A stretch of DNA of 10,299 nt from contig CAMNBY010000292.1 of the NCBI GenBank assembly GCA_946533615.1, positions 1 to 10,299 of the forward strand, given 5' to 3'. Under the pieces are notes generated by a model. It was not told the DNA's origin. It saw only the letters and a list, made by a program, of their open reading frames with translations, and ran no database searches. Shown here piece by piece: positions 1 to 6,761 of the stretch. The translations under genes were made by a program, and so were the position numbers. Positions within the stretch are counted from its first letter, which is position 1. Each line of letters opens with the position of its first letter. Origin of the DNA: an uncultured Clostridia bacterium (GTDB taxonomy: Bacteria > Bacillota > Clostridia > Oscillospirales > Ruminococcaceae).

Positions 1-1428
1 TCGCTGTCCGCCCGAAAGATTTTTGCCGCCGCCCACAAGGACATGGTCAAGGCCTTCCGGCTTTTCTCTGACGAAATCGGCGGCCTGGGCGATGGTAAGC
101 GCCTGCATTATATCCTCGTCCGAGGCATCGCGGCAGCGCATCTTCATATTATCTCTGACCGTTCCGCGAAACAGCTCGGCCTGCTGAGGCACAAAGCCGA
201 TCTTTCCGCGCAGCTGCTCAAAGGGGTACTTCTTGACCGAGCAGCCGTCCACAAGCACTTCGCCATCGTCAGCCTCGTAAAACCTCGGAATAAGATCGAC
301 AAGCGTGGTCTTGCCGCAGCCTGTACCGCCGATTATACCGATTGTCTCGCCCTTAGCGGCTGTAAAGCTGATGCCTTTAAGGGCGTATTTGCCGTCATCG
401 TGATATGAGAACGAAACATTCCTGAACTCGACGGCAGGTGCGTTATCGGGAGCAGCGATCTCGGCGTCGGCGATGTCTTCAAGTGTCGGCTTGATGTCAA
501 AGACCTCATTTATCCTGATGGCCGAAGCCTGCGCTCTTGTCAGAGCAGTGACAAGCAGCGACACCGCAAGCAGCGCCAGCAGTATCTGATTCATATAGCT
601 TATCAGTGCCAGCAGCTCACCCTGAGTCAGGTCGCCGACATCGACGCTGAACCCGCCCAACCAGATGATTGCGATTATGGCGGCGTATACAAACACATGG
701 GTACAGGGGTTAGTAAGCGCCGAGATCTTTCCTGCTTTTATTTGTAGGTCAAGCAGCTCGTCGGCGTTCTTCCTGAACTCCCTGTTCTCGTTTTTCTGAC
801 GCGAAAAAGCGCGAATGACCCTGACGCCGCTGAGGTTCTCGCTGACCGAAAGCGTCGTTCTGTCAAGCTTTTTTTGTATCTGCTTGAACAGCGGCACGGT
901 CTTCTTCATTACAAAAAAGATCACAAAGCCAAGAATCGGCGAGGCTATCAGGAATATCAGCGTCAACTTGACAGAGACGGTGAAAGCCATTATCACGGCG
1001 CCGATAACGATAAACGGCGACCTCAGAAACAGCCTCAGCAGCATATTTATGCCTGTCTGTGCCTGATTGGTATCAACAGTCATGCGGGTGATAAGGGTCG
1101 ATGTTCCGACCTTGTCGAGCTCGGCATGAGAGAATGTATTGATATGATGATACAGATCACGCCGAAGCTCGGTGCCGAAGCCGAGCGCAGCTCTTGCTGC
1201 AAAGTACTGAGCCGTAAGTGAAGCGGCAAGCCCAAGAACTCCAAGTGCGATAAGAACACCGCCCATTTTGAGTATCTGATCGGTGTCGTTGTTTTTAATG
1301 CCTACGTCGATTATCCTTGCCATTACAAGCGGCACAATAAGCTCGAAACACGCCTCGGTGAACTTAAAAAAAGGCGCAAGAATGCTTTGCAGCTTATAAT
1401 TTTTCAAATATCTGAAAAGCTTTAACAT
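1..1428 (-). CDS. ABC exporter half-transporter (permease fused to ATPase), partial
   Basis: This is an inner-membrane ATP-driven exporter of the multidrug/lipid type I family, with an N-terminal six-helix permease domain and a C-terminal ATPase domain. I translated it by hand from the minus strand: 476 residues are present and the frame stays open to the left edge, so the gene continues beyond the window. It starts MLKLFRYLKNYKLQ. Hydrophobic permease segments fill about residues 15-300. The ATPase domain shows Walker A GGTGCGKT at 367-374 (Lys373), a Q-loop in GFVPQQ near 415, and the signature LSGGQR at 471-476, the last residues visible. Walker B, D-loop and H-loop lie outside the window. 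The ATG at 1428 is preceded by AGAGG seven bases upstream; an ATG five bases earlier is followed at once by TAA and cannot be the start. Such half-transporters often work as heterodimers encoded side by side, so a partner gene may lie to the left. The substrate cannot be told from sequence. Confidence 0.93.
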   Translation of the reverse strand, partial: MLKLFRYLKNYKLQSILAPFFKFTEACFELIVPLVMARIIDVGIKNNDTDQILKMGGVLIALGVLGLAASLTAQYFAARAALGFGTELRRDLYHHINTFSHAELDKVGTSTLITRMTVDTNQAQTGINMLLRLFLRSPFIVIGAVIMAFTVSVKLTLIFLIASPILGFVIFFVMKKTVPLFKQIQKKLDRTTLSVSENLSGVRVIRAFSRQKNENREFRKNADELLDLQIKAGKISALTNPCTHVFVYAAIIAIIWLGGFSVDVGDLTQGELLALISYMNQILLALLAVSLLVTALTRAQASAIRINEVFDIKPTLEDIADAEIAAPDNAPAVEFRNVSFSYHDDGKYALKGISFTAAKGETIGIIGGTGCGKTTLVDLIPRFYEADDGEVLVDGCSVKKYPFEQLRGKIGFVPQQAELFRGTVRDNMKMRCRDASDEDIMQALTIAQAADFVREKPEGLDHVLVGGGKNLSGGQR

Positions 1429-1450
1429 TACATTACCTCTGAAAACAGAA

Positions 1451-1480
1451 TAAGGCAGCCCGCAACGCGGTGCCACCTTA
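1451..1480 (-). promoter_or_regulatory. T-box-like antiterminator motif within a long hairpin, exporter leader
   Basis: The minus strand reads AAGGTGGCACCGCG at 1479-1466, which closely matches the conserved T-box antiterminator consensus (AGGGUGGNACCGCG) that contacts the 3' end of uncharged tRNA. It is followed by a complementary arm ending GCTGCCTT. The element folds as a hairpin of about 12 pairs (A-T and G-C pairs, two G-U pairs, one bulged A) with a GTT loop. The alternative T-box fold is also possible: AAGG pairing with CCTT around a seven-base UGGCACC bulge. A moderately T-rich stretch follows, then the ribosome binding site. The stem I and specifier loop of a full T-box are not visible upstream. 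The motif is seen directly; any role in tRNA sensing or attenuation is inference. Confidence 0.5.
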
Positions 1481-1482
1481 AA

Positions 1483-1511
1483 AGTATAACATATCTTTTG
1501 AAAAAAGTAAA
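1483..1511 (-). promoter_or_regulatory. Sigma-A type promoter of the ABC exporter gene
   Basis: On the minus strand a -35 element TTTACT (1511-1506) and a -10 element TATACT (1488-1483) are separated by exactly 17 bases. Transcription should begin around 1476-1479. This places the T-box-like hairpin at the very 5' end of the mRNA and gives a leader of about 50 bases. The prediction comes from sequence alone. Confidence 0.65.
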
Positions 1512-1539
1512 GCATTTGCCGCATTTGCGCAAAGATATG
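1490..1539. repeat. Small inverted and direct repeats in the divergent intergenic region
   Basis: A perfect 9-base inverted repeat, CATATCTTT (1490-1498) and AAAGATATG (1531-1539), brackets the -35 region of the exporter promoter. Between and overlapping its arms are two direct copies of GCATTTGC (1512-1519 and 1521-1528) and a 10-base palindrome TTTGCGCAAA (1524-1533). The whole cluster lies between the two divergent promoters. It could be a binding site for a transcription factor, but the factor is not known and part of the pattern may be chance in an AT-rich spacer. Confidence 0.4.
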
Positions 1540-1592
1540 AAGCTGCGTTAAAAAACTGTTTTCATTTGATTTACAATTACCGTGCTTATGTG

Positions 1593-1601
1593 TGATATAC
1601 T
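1593..1601 (+). promoter_or_regulatory. Extended -10 promoter of the PAP2 phosphatase gene
   Basis: TGATATACT at 1593-1601 fits the extended -10 pattern TGnTATAAT with one mismatch. A possible -35 (TTTACA, 1570-1575) sits 20 bases upstream, longer than usual, so the promoter would rely on the TG extension. The predicted start near 1608 gives a leader of about 37 bases. Confidence 0.5.
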
Positions 1602-1644
1602 TTTTTAGACAGAAACCGATACAAAAGCTTAAAGGAGTGAAACG

Positions 1645-2205
1645 ATGCTTTCTGCAATAACCGACTGGGACTATGCAGTACTTGAAAGAATGGGCGAGAT
1701 CAGAAATGACGTCCTGTCCTATATCCTCAGTGTTTTCTCGTATATGTGCGATCTTGGCATCTTCTGGATCATACTCTGCGTGATACTTCTTATTAACCCG
1801 AAGACGCGGAGAATAGGCGCTTACGCAGCCTGTGCTTTAGCATTACAGTTTATACTCGGCGAAGGCATAATAAAGCACCTCGTCCGCCGCGATCGTCCGT
1901 TCATACAATACTCGGACATTGACACCTTTATCCGACACCCAAGGGGCTATTCCTTCCCGTCGGGTCACTCGTCGGCCAGCGCAGCCACTTCGCTTTGCAT
2001 CTTCCTGCAAAACAAGAAGCTCGGCGCACCGCTGCTTGTGGTTGCCTTGCTGGTAATGTTCTCGCGGCTGTATTTTCAGGTGCATTTCTTCTCGGACGTT
2101 GTCTGCGGCTGTATACTTGGTTCAGTTGTCGCTGTGTTTATCTACTTCCTGCTCAAGCACAGAGAAAACAAGCGCCGCTTTGAAAGCGCTCAGACAAAAG
2201 AATAA
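1645..2205 (+). CDS. PAP2-family membrane phosphatase
   Basis: This 186-residue integral membrane enzyme belongs to the type 2 phosphatidic acid phosphatase superfamily, which removes phosphate from lipid phosphates or diphosphates such as undecaprenyl diphosphate or phosphatidylglycerol phosphate. All three catalytic motifs are present: K77-x6-R84P85 (KHLVRRDRP), P105SGH108, and S140R141-x5-H147-x3-D151. The two histidines and the aspartate form the usual phosphohistidine machinery. Hydrophobic helices lie at roughly 25-50, 58-76, 110-122, 128-144 and 152-170, and the tail is charged and cytoplasmic in character. AGGAG sits seven bases before the ATG. The gene is monocistronic, divergent from the ABC exporter, and ends in a strong terminator. 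Substrate choice within the superfamily cannot be read from the motifs; a role in recycling the cell-wall lipid carrier is plausible but unproven. Confidence 0.93.
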   Translation: MLSAITDWDYAVLERMGEIRNDVLSYILSVFSYMCDLGIFWIILCVILLINPKTRRIGAYAACALALQFILGEGIIKHLVRRDRPFIQYSDIDTFIRHPRGYSFPSGHSSASAATSLCIFLQNKKLGAPLLVVALLVMFSRLYFQVHFFSDVVCGCILGSVVAVFIYFLLKHRENKRRFESAQTKE

Positions 2206-2206
2206 C

Positions 2207-2234
2207 AAAAAGGGGCTCGAAAGCCCCTTTTTTT
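2207..2234. terminator. Bidirectional intrinsic terminator
   Basis: The hairpin has arms GGGGCT (2212-2217) and AGCCCC (2222-2227) around a CGAA loop. It is flanked by a run of A on the left and seven T on the right, so both strands read as stem plus T-tract. It separates the convergent PAP2 phosphatase gene and the rrf2-type gene and should stop transcription of both. Confidence 0.93.
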
Positions 2235-2242
2235 ATTGCTTG

Positions 2243-2692
2243 TTATTTGGTTTTCAGCAGTTCGGACTTTTCCATTGGTTCAAGTCCGTCCTGCGATGCT
2301 ATCAGATCGGCGAAGTTATAGCCCTCGAGCTTTTCGCGTACTAAATCGGTGACCTCGGCGAAGGCTCGCTGATAGCAGCAAACGCCCGACATCGACCTGT
2401 TGCATATCCCGTCAGGTGAGAGGCAGCGGGAAAAATAATATGTACCCTCGATGGCCTCGATGACCTGTCGCAGGTTTATATCCTCGGGCTTTTTCCTGAG
2501 GACGTAGCCGCCCTGCGTGCCCTTGAAGGACTCGACAAGATCGGCGGCGACCAGCTTGCGCAGAATTTTCAAAGCAAATCTCAAAGAAACGAAAGCCTTT
2601 TCGGAAATGGTCTTGGCGTCCGCTCTTCCGTTTTCGATGCAAAGCACCGAGATTATCCTCACAGCATAATCAGCTTCAAGTGTCAGCTGCAT
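2243..2692 (-). CDS. Rrf2-family transcriptional regulator with a cysteine cluster
   Basis: This 149-residue protein is a DNA-binding regulator of the Rrf2 family (relatives include IscR, NsrR and CymR). The N-terminal winged helix is typical: MQLTLEADYAVRIISVL at the start, a recognition region near residues 34-48, and a wing KGTQGGYVLRK at 57-67. The C-terminal half holds cysteines C90, C97, C105 and C106. Family members that bind Fe-S clusters carry three cysteines in this segment, so cluster binding is plausible, but the spacing (C-x6-C-x7-C) is not exactly that of IscR. The gene begins 14 bases after the rpoD stop, with its GGAGG in that gap, so it is the last gene of the dgt-dnaG-rpoD operon. 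Targets are unknown; no isc/suf genes are visible in the window. Confidence 0.9.
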   Translation of the reverse strand: MQLTLEADYAVRIISVLCIENGRADAKTISEKAFVSLRFALKILRKLVAADLVESFKGTQGGYVLRKKPEDINLRQVIEAIEGTYYFSRCLSPDGICNRSMSGVCCYQRAFAEVTDLVREKLEGYNFADLIASQDGLEPMEKSELLKTK

Positions 2693-2706
2693 AGTTTACC
2701 TCCGAC

Positions 2707-3810
2707 TCATTCGAGATAGTCTCTTACCTTATTGCTTCTATTAGGATGGCGCAGCTTGCGGAGAGCCTTGGCTTCGATCTGCCTGATTCTCTCTCTTGTA
2801 ACATTGAACTGCTGGCCAACCTCTTCAAGTGTCCTGGCTCTGCCGTCTTCAAGGCCGAAGCGCAGTCTGAGCACCTTCTCCTCCCTGTCGGTAAGGGTGG
2901 AAAGCACCTGATTGAGCTGCTCCTTGAGCATTACCTGAGATGCTGCCTCTGCGGGAGCGGGAGCTTCTTCGTCGGGAATGAAATCACCGAGGTGAGAGTC
3001 CTCCTCTTCGCCGATAGGTGTCTCGAGAGAAACGGGATCCTGGGCGATGCGCATTATCTCGCGGACTCTTTCAACAGGCATTTCAAGCCTCTCGGCGATC
3101 TCGTCGGGAGAGGGGTCGTGTCCGTTCTCGTGCAGCAGCTGGCTGGAGATCTTCTTTACCTTGGTGATAGTCTCTACCATGTGGACAGGTATTCTTATCG
3201 TCCTTGCCTGGTCTGCGATAGCTCTTGTGATAGCCTGTCTGATCCACCATGTGGCATAGGTCGAGAATTTGAAGCCCTTGGTGTAGTCAAATTTTTCAAC
3301 GGCCTTGATAAGACCCATGTTGCCTTCCTGGATAAGATCAAGGAAGCTCATACCTCTGCCGACATATCTTTTTGCGATGGAAACAACAAGTCTGAGGTTT
3401 GCTTCGGCAAGTCTTTTTCTTGCGGCAGAAGCCTCTTTCTCGTTGTTGCCCGACATTTTCTCGGCAAGCTGGATCTCTTCCTCGGAGGTAAGCAGCGGAA
3501 CGCGGCCGATCTCCTTGAGGTAGATCTTTACAGGGTCGTCTATGGCAACGCCGTCGGTGGAAAGTCCGATGTCAACATCATCGGGAGCCATCTCGTCCTC
3601 GGGGTTGATAAGGTCAAGAGTATCATCGGGAACTATATCGTCGATGATCTCGATGTTCAGCGCAGTACAGTTATCATAGAAGCTGTCGATCTGGTCTACG
3701 TCAAAGTCAAGCTTTTCAAGAGCGTCCGTGATCTCCTTGGCGGTAAGCTTTCCGTTCTGTTTGCCCTGTTCTATAAGGTTTTCCATTATCTGCTTTTTGT
3801 TCTCAGGCAT
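2707..3810 (-). CDS. rpoD: Primary RNA polymerase sigma factor (sigma-70/sigma-A)
   Basis: This 367-residue housekeeping sigma factor binds core RNA polymerase and recognises -35 and -10 promoter elements. A short region 1.1 covers about 1-60. An acidic linker spans about 57-92. Region 1.2 begins at DPVKIYLKEIGRVPLL (92-107). Region 2 spans about 137-207, including ANLRLVVSIAKRY, the core-binding LDLIQEGNMGLIKAVEKFD and the -10 recognition segment FSTYATWWIRQAI. Region 3 covers about 212-290. Region 4 has LTDREEKVLRLRFGL followed by the helix-turn-helix VTRERIRQIEAKALRKLRHP (337-356). Length matches Bacillus-type SigA. AGGAG lies eight bases before the ATG, and an ATG just upstream is out of frame and quickly stopped. 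It sits 36 bases after dnaG in the classic primase-sigma arrangement. The many sigma-A type promoters seen in this window fit its expected specificity. Confidence 0.98.
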   Translation of the reverse strand: MPENKKQIMENLIEQGKQNGKLTAKEITDALEKLDFDVDQIDSFYDNCTALNIEIIDDIVPDDTLDLINPEDEMAPDDVDIGLSTDGVAIDDPVKIYLKEIGRVPLLTSEEEIQLAEKMSGNNEKEASAARKRLAEANLRLVVSIAKRYVGRGMSFLDLIQEGNMGLIKAVEKFDYTKGFKFSTYATWWIRQAITRAIADQARTIRIPVHMVETITKVKKISSQLLHENGHDPSPDEIAERLEMPVERVREIMRIAQDPVSLETPIGEEEDSHLGDFIPDEEAPAPAEAASQVMLKEQLNQVLSTLTDREEKVLRLRFGLEDGRARTLEEVGQQFNVTRERIRQIEAKALRKLRHPNRSNKVRDYLE

Positions 3811-3846
3811 ATTTCATACTCCTATCTTTATTTGACCTGCGGCCTT

Positions 3847-5616
3847 TCAGCCGTTTTTCTTCTTTCTGAGCTCAGCGGCAAGGCTGAGCATATCGTCGTC
3901 CGAAAGCTCGGTCTCGGGCGTTTTCGCCTTTCCTGCTTCAAGTATCACGTTGATGCAGTCGTCGGCGACCTTGTCATCTATCCCAAGCTCGGAATTATCC
4001 GAGATTATCGAGGTTATCCTTCCGACCTCCTCGGGCGTGAACTCGTCACTGAAAGAGGAGAACGAATAATCCTCGCCCGCAAGTATCTTGCGCACAAGCG
4101 CGGAATATATCCTCTTGTTGAGCGCAGTCACGAACTTTTCGGCGGGAAGTCTCTCACTTGTTTCCCTGCACTTGTCGGGATTGGCGTAGATGTAATAGAT
4201 GAGCTGCTTTTCGGCGTTGTTCTCACGCGGGTGCAGCACAGCCTCGGGATCCAGCGGGTCGCGCCTGTTGGCGAAATTCAGGATATCCTGTTCCTGCTTG
4301 CGGCGCTTGGCGTTGGACTTAGCCCGAATCATTCCCTGCACCTGAAGCTCGATGGCCTGCTTTGAAACGCCCTGTTCCTTTGCAAGCTTTGACATATAAA
4401 TATCCCGCTCCACAGGGGAATGCAGCTGCATGATTATCTCGCAGGCTCGCCGCATATAGTCGGCCTTGCCTGTCTCGGAATCAGTATCGAGCCCGCCCTG
4501 AGCGCTCGTCAGTTCAAAGGTCACGGAATCCGAGGCCTTGTCGAGCAGGTTCTCGAACCTTGCCTTGCCAAACTTGTTGATGTATTCGTCAGGATCCTTG
4601 GCGCCCTGCATATTTATCACAAAGGCTTTAAGATCGGCCTCTCTGAGCATTGAGATCGCTCTTTTGGTGGCCTTCTGTCCTGCCTCGTCCGAGTCGTAGC
4701 AGATCACGACCTCTTTGGCGTAATTGGAGATCAGCTTCACCTGCTCGGGAGTCAGCGCCGTTCCGCAGGAAGCCACAGCGTTCTCAAAGCCGGCCTGATT
4801 GAGAGAGATAACATCAAGGTTGCCCTCGCAAAGCAGTATCCTTCCGCTCTTGACGGAATCGTTCTTCGCAAAATTCATAGAGAACAGGAAGCGATTCTTG
4901 TTGTAAGCGGGGGTATCCTTCGAGTTCAGGTACTTGCGCTTGTCCTCGGAGGAAAGCGCTCTGCCGCCGAAACCGACGATATTTCCTTTTAGATCAAAGA
5001 AAGGGAACATTGCGCGGTTCACGAAGAAATCGAAGGTGTTGCGGGTGTTGCGCTGCGAGCGTGAGATCAGACTTGCCTGTTCAAGCTCCTGCTCGCTGTA
5101 ACCCTCGGACAGCATAAAACTTTTAAGCTCTGACCAGCTGTTAGGAGCGAAGCCCATGCCGTATTTCATAATGGTACGGGCGGTGAGCCCGCGCTTGGCG
5201 AGATACTCCCTGCAAGCCGTGCCCTCGGGCGAACGCAGCTTGTCATAGAAAAACCTTGCGGCCTTCTTGTTCATCTCGTAGATACGCTTTCGGGCATCGG
5301 AGGCCTTGCTGTTGTAGGTAGGATCGTCGGGGATAGCAAGACCGCCTCGATCCGCAAGCAGCCTCACGGCCTCCATATAATCAAGGGTGTTGTATCTCAT
5401 GGTAAACGAGATAACATCGCCGCCTGCGCCGCAGCCGAAGCAGTGAAAATACTCCTTGTCGGGATGCACATGGCACGAGGGCGTTTTCTCGTTGTGGAAC
5501 GGACACAGGCACACATAGTCTCTGCCCGTTCGTTTAAGGTTGACATAGGTCCCCATCACGTCAACGATGGGGTTCGCGGCTTTCAGCCGTTCAATGAATT
5601 CTGCCGGCAGAGCCAC
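3847..5616 (-). CDS. dnaG: DNA primase
   Basis: DnaG makes the short RNA primers for leading- and lagging-strand synthesis, working with the replicative helicase at the fork. At 589 residues it has normal family length. The N-terminal CHC2-type zinc domain shows C38-P-F-H41 and C59-x2-C62. The RNA polymerase core includes the conserved block RKYLNSKDTPAYNK (227-240). The TOPRIM domain shows the catalytic glutamate in E264GNLD and the metal-binding D308SD310EAG, with DPDEYI at 341-346. The C-terminal part (about 430-589) corresponds to the helicase-binding domain and is less conserved. Translation starts at GTG: AAGGAGG is centred just upstream with a seven-base gap, and no better ATG fits. 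The gene follows dgt by 15 bases, the interval being mostly its own ribosome binding site, and precedes rpoD by 36 bases, so the three are almost certainly cotranscribed. Confidence 0.97.
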   Translation of the reverse strand: MALPAEFIERLKAANPIVDVMGTYVNLKRTGRDYVCLCPFHNEKTPSCHVHPDKEYFHCFGCGAGGDVISFTMRYNTLDYMEAVRLLADRGGLAIPDDPTYNSKASDARKRIYEMNKKAARFFYDKLRSPEGTACREYLAKRGLTARTIMKYGMGFAPNSWSELKSFMLSEGYSEQELEQASLISRSQRNTRNTFDFFVNRAMFPFFDLKGNIVGFGGRALSSEDKRKYLNSKDTPAYNKNRFLFSMNFAKNDSVKSGRILLCEGNLDVISLNQAGFENAVASCGTALTPEQVKLISNYAKEVVICYDSDEAGQKATKRAISMLREADLKAFVINMQGAKDPDEYINKFGKARFENLLDKASDSVTFELTSAQGGLDTDSETGKADYMRRACEIIMQLHSPVERDIYMSKLAKEQGVSKQAIELQVQGMIRAKSNAKRRKQEQDILNFANRRDPLDPEAVLHPRENNAEKQLIYYIYANPDKCRETSERLPAEKFVTALNKRIYSALVRKILAGEDYSFSSFSDEFTPEEVGRITSIISDNSELGIDDKVADDCINVILEAGKAKTPETELSDDDMLSLAAELRKKKNG

Positions 5617-5631
5617 TGTCAGACCTCCTTA

Positions 5632-6645
5632 TCAAGTCACCTTCCAGGCGGAAGGAATGAATATTTCGGAAAATGTATCTATCGCGTAGCTGTCCGACAT
5701 TCCCGAGAGATAATCGCAGACTGCCCGCTCGGGGCCGTAATGCTCGGCAAGCTCGATATAAAGCTCCGGCATTTTATGTACGTGTCTGCAAAAATACCTG
5801 TAAAGAGCGCCCAGCATTTCCTGAGCCTTGCTCTCTTCGGACTTGCACTTGGGGTTGCGATAGACGCTGTCAAACATAAACTTATGGAGCTTGTTGTAAG
5901 CCTCCGCCACCTCGGGGAACATACCGATCGTCGGCTCGTCGTGCTCAAGGTAGATGCCCTTTTCGATGATCGACCCCACAAGAGTGGTTATCCTTTCGGA
6001 CTTCGAGTGCCCCAGCACATCGGTGATCTCCTTCGGGATATCGTCCTCGGTGATTATGCCGCCGCGGATCGAATCGTCGATGTCGTGGTTGATGTAGGCT
6101 ATCACGTCCGCAAAACGCACGGTGTAGCCTTCAAGCGTCTCGGCCTTTTTGTTCGTGTGCTTCAAAATACCGTCGCGGACTTCGTAGGTGAGATTCAGGC
6201 CTTTGCCGTTGTTCTCGATAAGCTCAACGACCCTGAGCCCCTGTTCGTAATGCCTGAACCCGGCAGGGCAGAGGGAATCGAGCGCTCTTTCGCCTGCGTG
6301 GCCAAAGGGCGTATGTCCCAGGTCGTGACCCATAGCGATAGCTTCGGTCAGGTCTTCGTTCAGCCTTAATGCGCGGGCAATAGTCCTTGCTATCTGGCCG
6401 ACCTCGAGCGTGTGTGTCAGGCGCGTTCTGTAGTGATCTCCCGTCGGGGACAGAAAGACCTGTGTCTTGTGCTTCAGCCGCCTGAACGAATTGCAGTGGA
6501 TTATCTTGTCTCTGTCGCGCTGGAATTCGGTGCGATAGTCACAGAGATCCGACCACTCGTCTCTGCCCTTTGTCTCGGACGAAAGGCAGGCGTACTCGCA
6601 GAGCAGCTCTTTTTCAAATTCTTCGTATCTTTCGCGAGGATTCAT
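5632..6645 (-). CDS. dgt: dGTPase-like HD-domain dNTP triphosphohydrolase
   Basis: Enzymes of this family hydrolyse deoxynucleoside triphosphates to the nucleoside and tripolyphosphate, which controls dNTP pools. The 337-residue protein is the shorter form common in Firmicutes, compared with about 500 residues for E. coli Dgt. Family hallmarks are FRRLKHKTQVF (54-64), TRLTHTLEV with His78, the metal-binding H107D108 in AMGHDLGHTPFGHAGE, and the later aspartate in RFADVIAYINHDIDD (Asp180). The Gln/Arg-rich entry sequence with SPTGDHYRTR is also typical. A purine-rich GGGGG lies a few bases before the ATG at 6645. This is the first gene of the dgt-dnaG-rpoD operon, a common order in Clostridia that couples nucleotide supply with priming. 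Which dNTP it prefers, and whether it is allosterically activated, cannot be read from the sequence. Confidence 0.95.
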   Translation of the reverse strand: MNPRERYEEFEKELLCEYACLSSETKGRDEWSDLCDYRTEFQRDRDKIIHCNSFRRLKHKTQVFLSPTGDHYRTRLTHTLEVGQIARTIARALRLNEDLTEAIAMGHDLGHTPFGHAGERALDSLCPAGFRHYEQGLRVVELIENNGKGLNLTYEVRDGILKHTNKKAETLEGYTVRFADVIAYINHDIDDSIRGGIITEDDIPKEITDVLGHSKSERITTLVGSIIEKGIYLEHDEPTIGMFPEVAEAYNKLHKFMFDSVYRNPKCKSEESKAQEMLGALYRYFCRHVHKMPELYIELAEHYGPERAVCDYLSGMSDSYAIDTFSEIFIPSAWKVT

Positions 6646-6711
6646 AAGGACCCCCTTTCTAAAAACGAAAAACGATTCCTTCGGGCAATTCCATCTCCGA
6701 CGGCTTTGCCC

Positions 6712-6739
6712 ATATTATTATACTCAGGCTTGAGGTCAA
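6712..6739 (-). promoter_or_regulatory. Probable promoter of the dgt-dnaG-rpoD-rrf2 operon
   Basis: On the minus strand TTGACC (6739-6734) is followed after 16 bases by TAATAT (6717-6712). An exact TATAAT at 6722-6717 overlaps this but lies only 11 bases from TTGACC, so it would need a different -35, which I do not see. Either choice gives a leader of roughly 60 bases before dgt. No terminator is visible between yigZ and this site, so read-through from yigZ may also contribute. Confidence 0.45.
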
Positions 6740-6761
6740 AATCCTCTTTTTTGATGCAAAA

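Noticed and set aside
1481..1640. Full T-box riboswitch upstream of the exporter
   Set aside because: No stem I hallmarks are visible on the minus strand, and a promoter lies between this region and the antiterminator-like motif. Only the motif itself is reported.
2746..4365. Long plus-strand open frame of 539 codons
   Set aside because: It is antisense to rpoD and the end of dnaG, both of which have unmistakable domains and ribosome binding sites. The frame shows no recognisable domain and reflects codon bias of the opposite strand.
5443..6369. Plus-strand open frame of 308 codons
   Set aside because: Antisense to dnaG and dgt, with no convincing ribosome binding site or protein family features.
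6725..6739. Hairpin GAGG/CCTC between yigZ and dgt
   Set aside because: Only four pairs and no following T-tract, and it overlaps the likely -35 of the dgt operon; not a convincing terminator.
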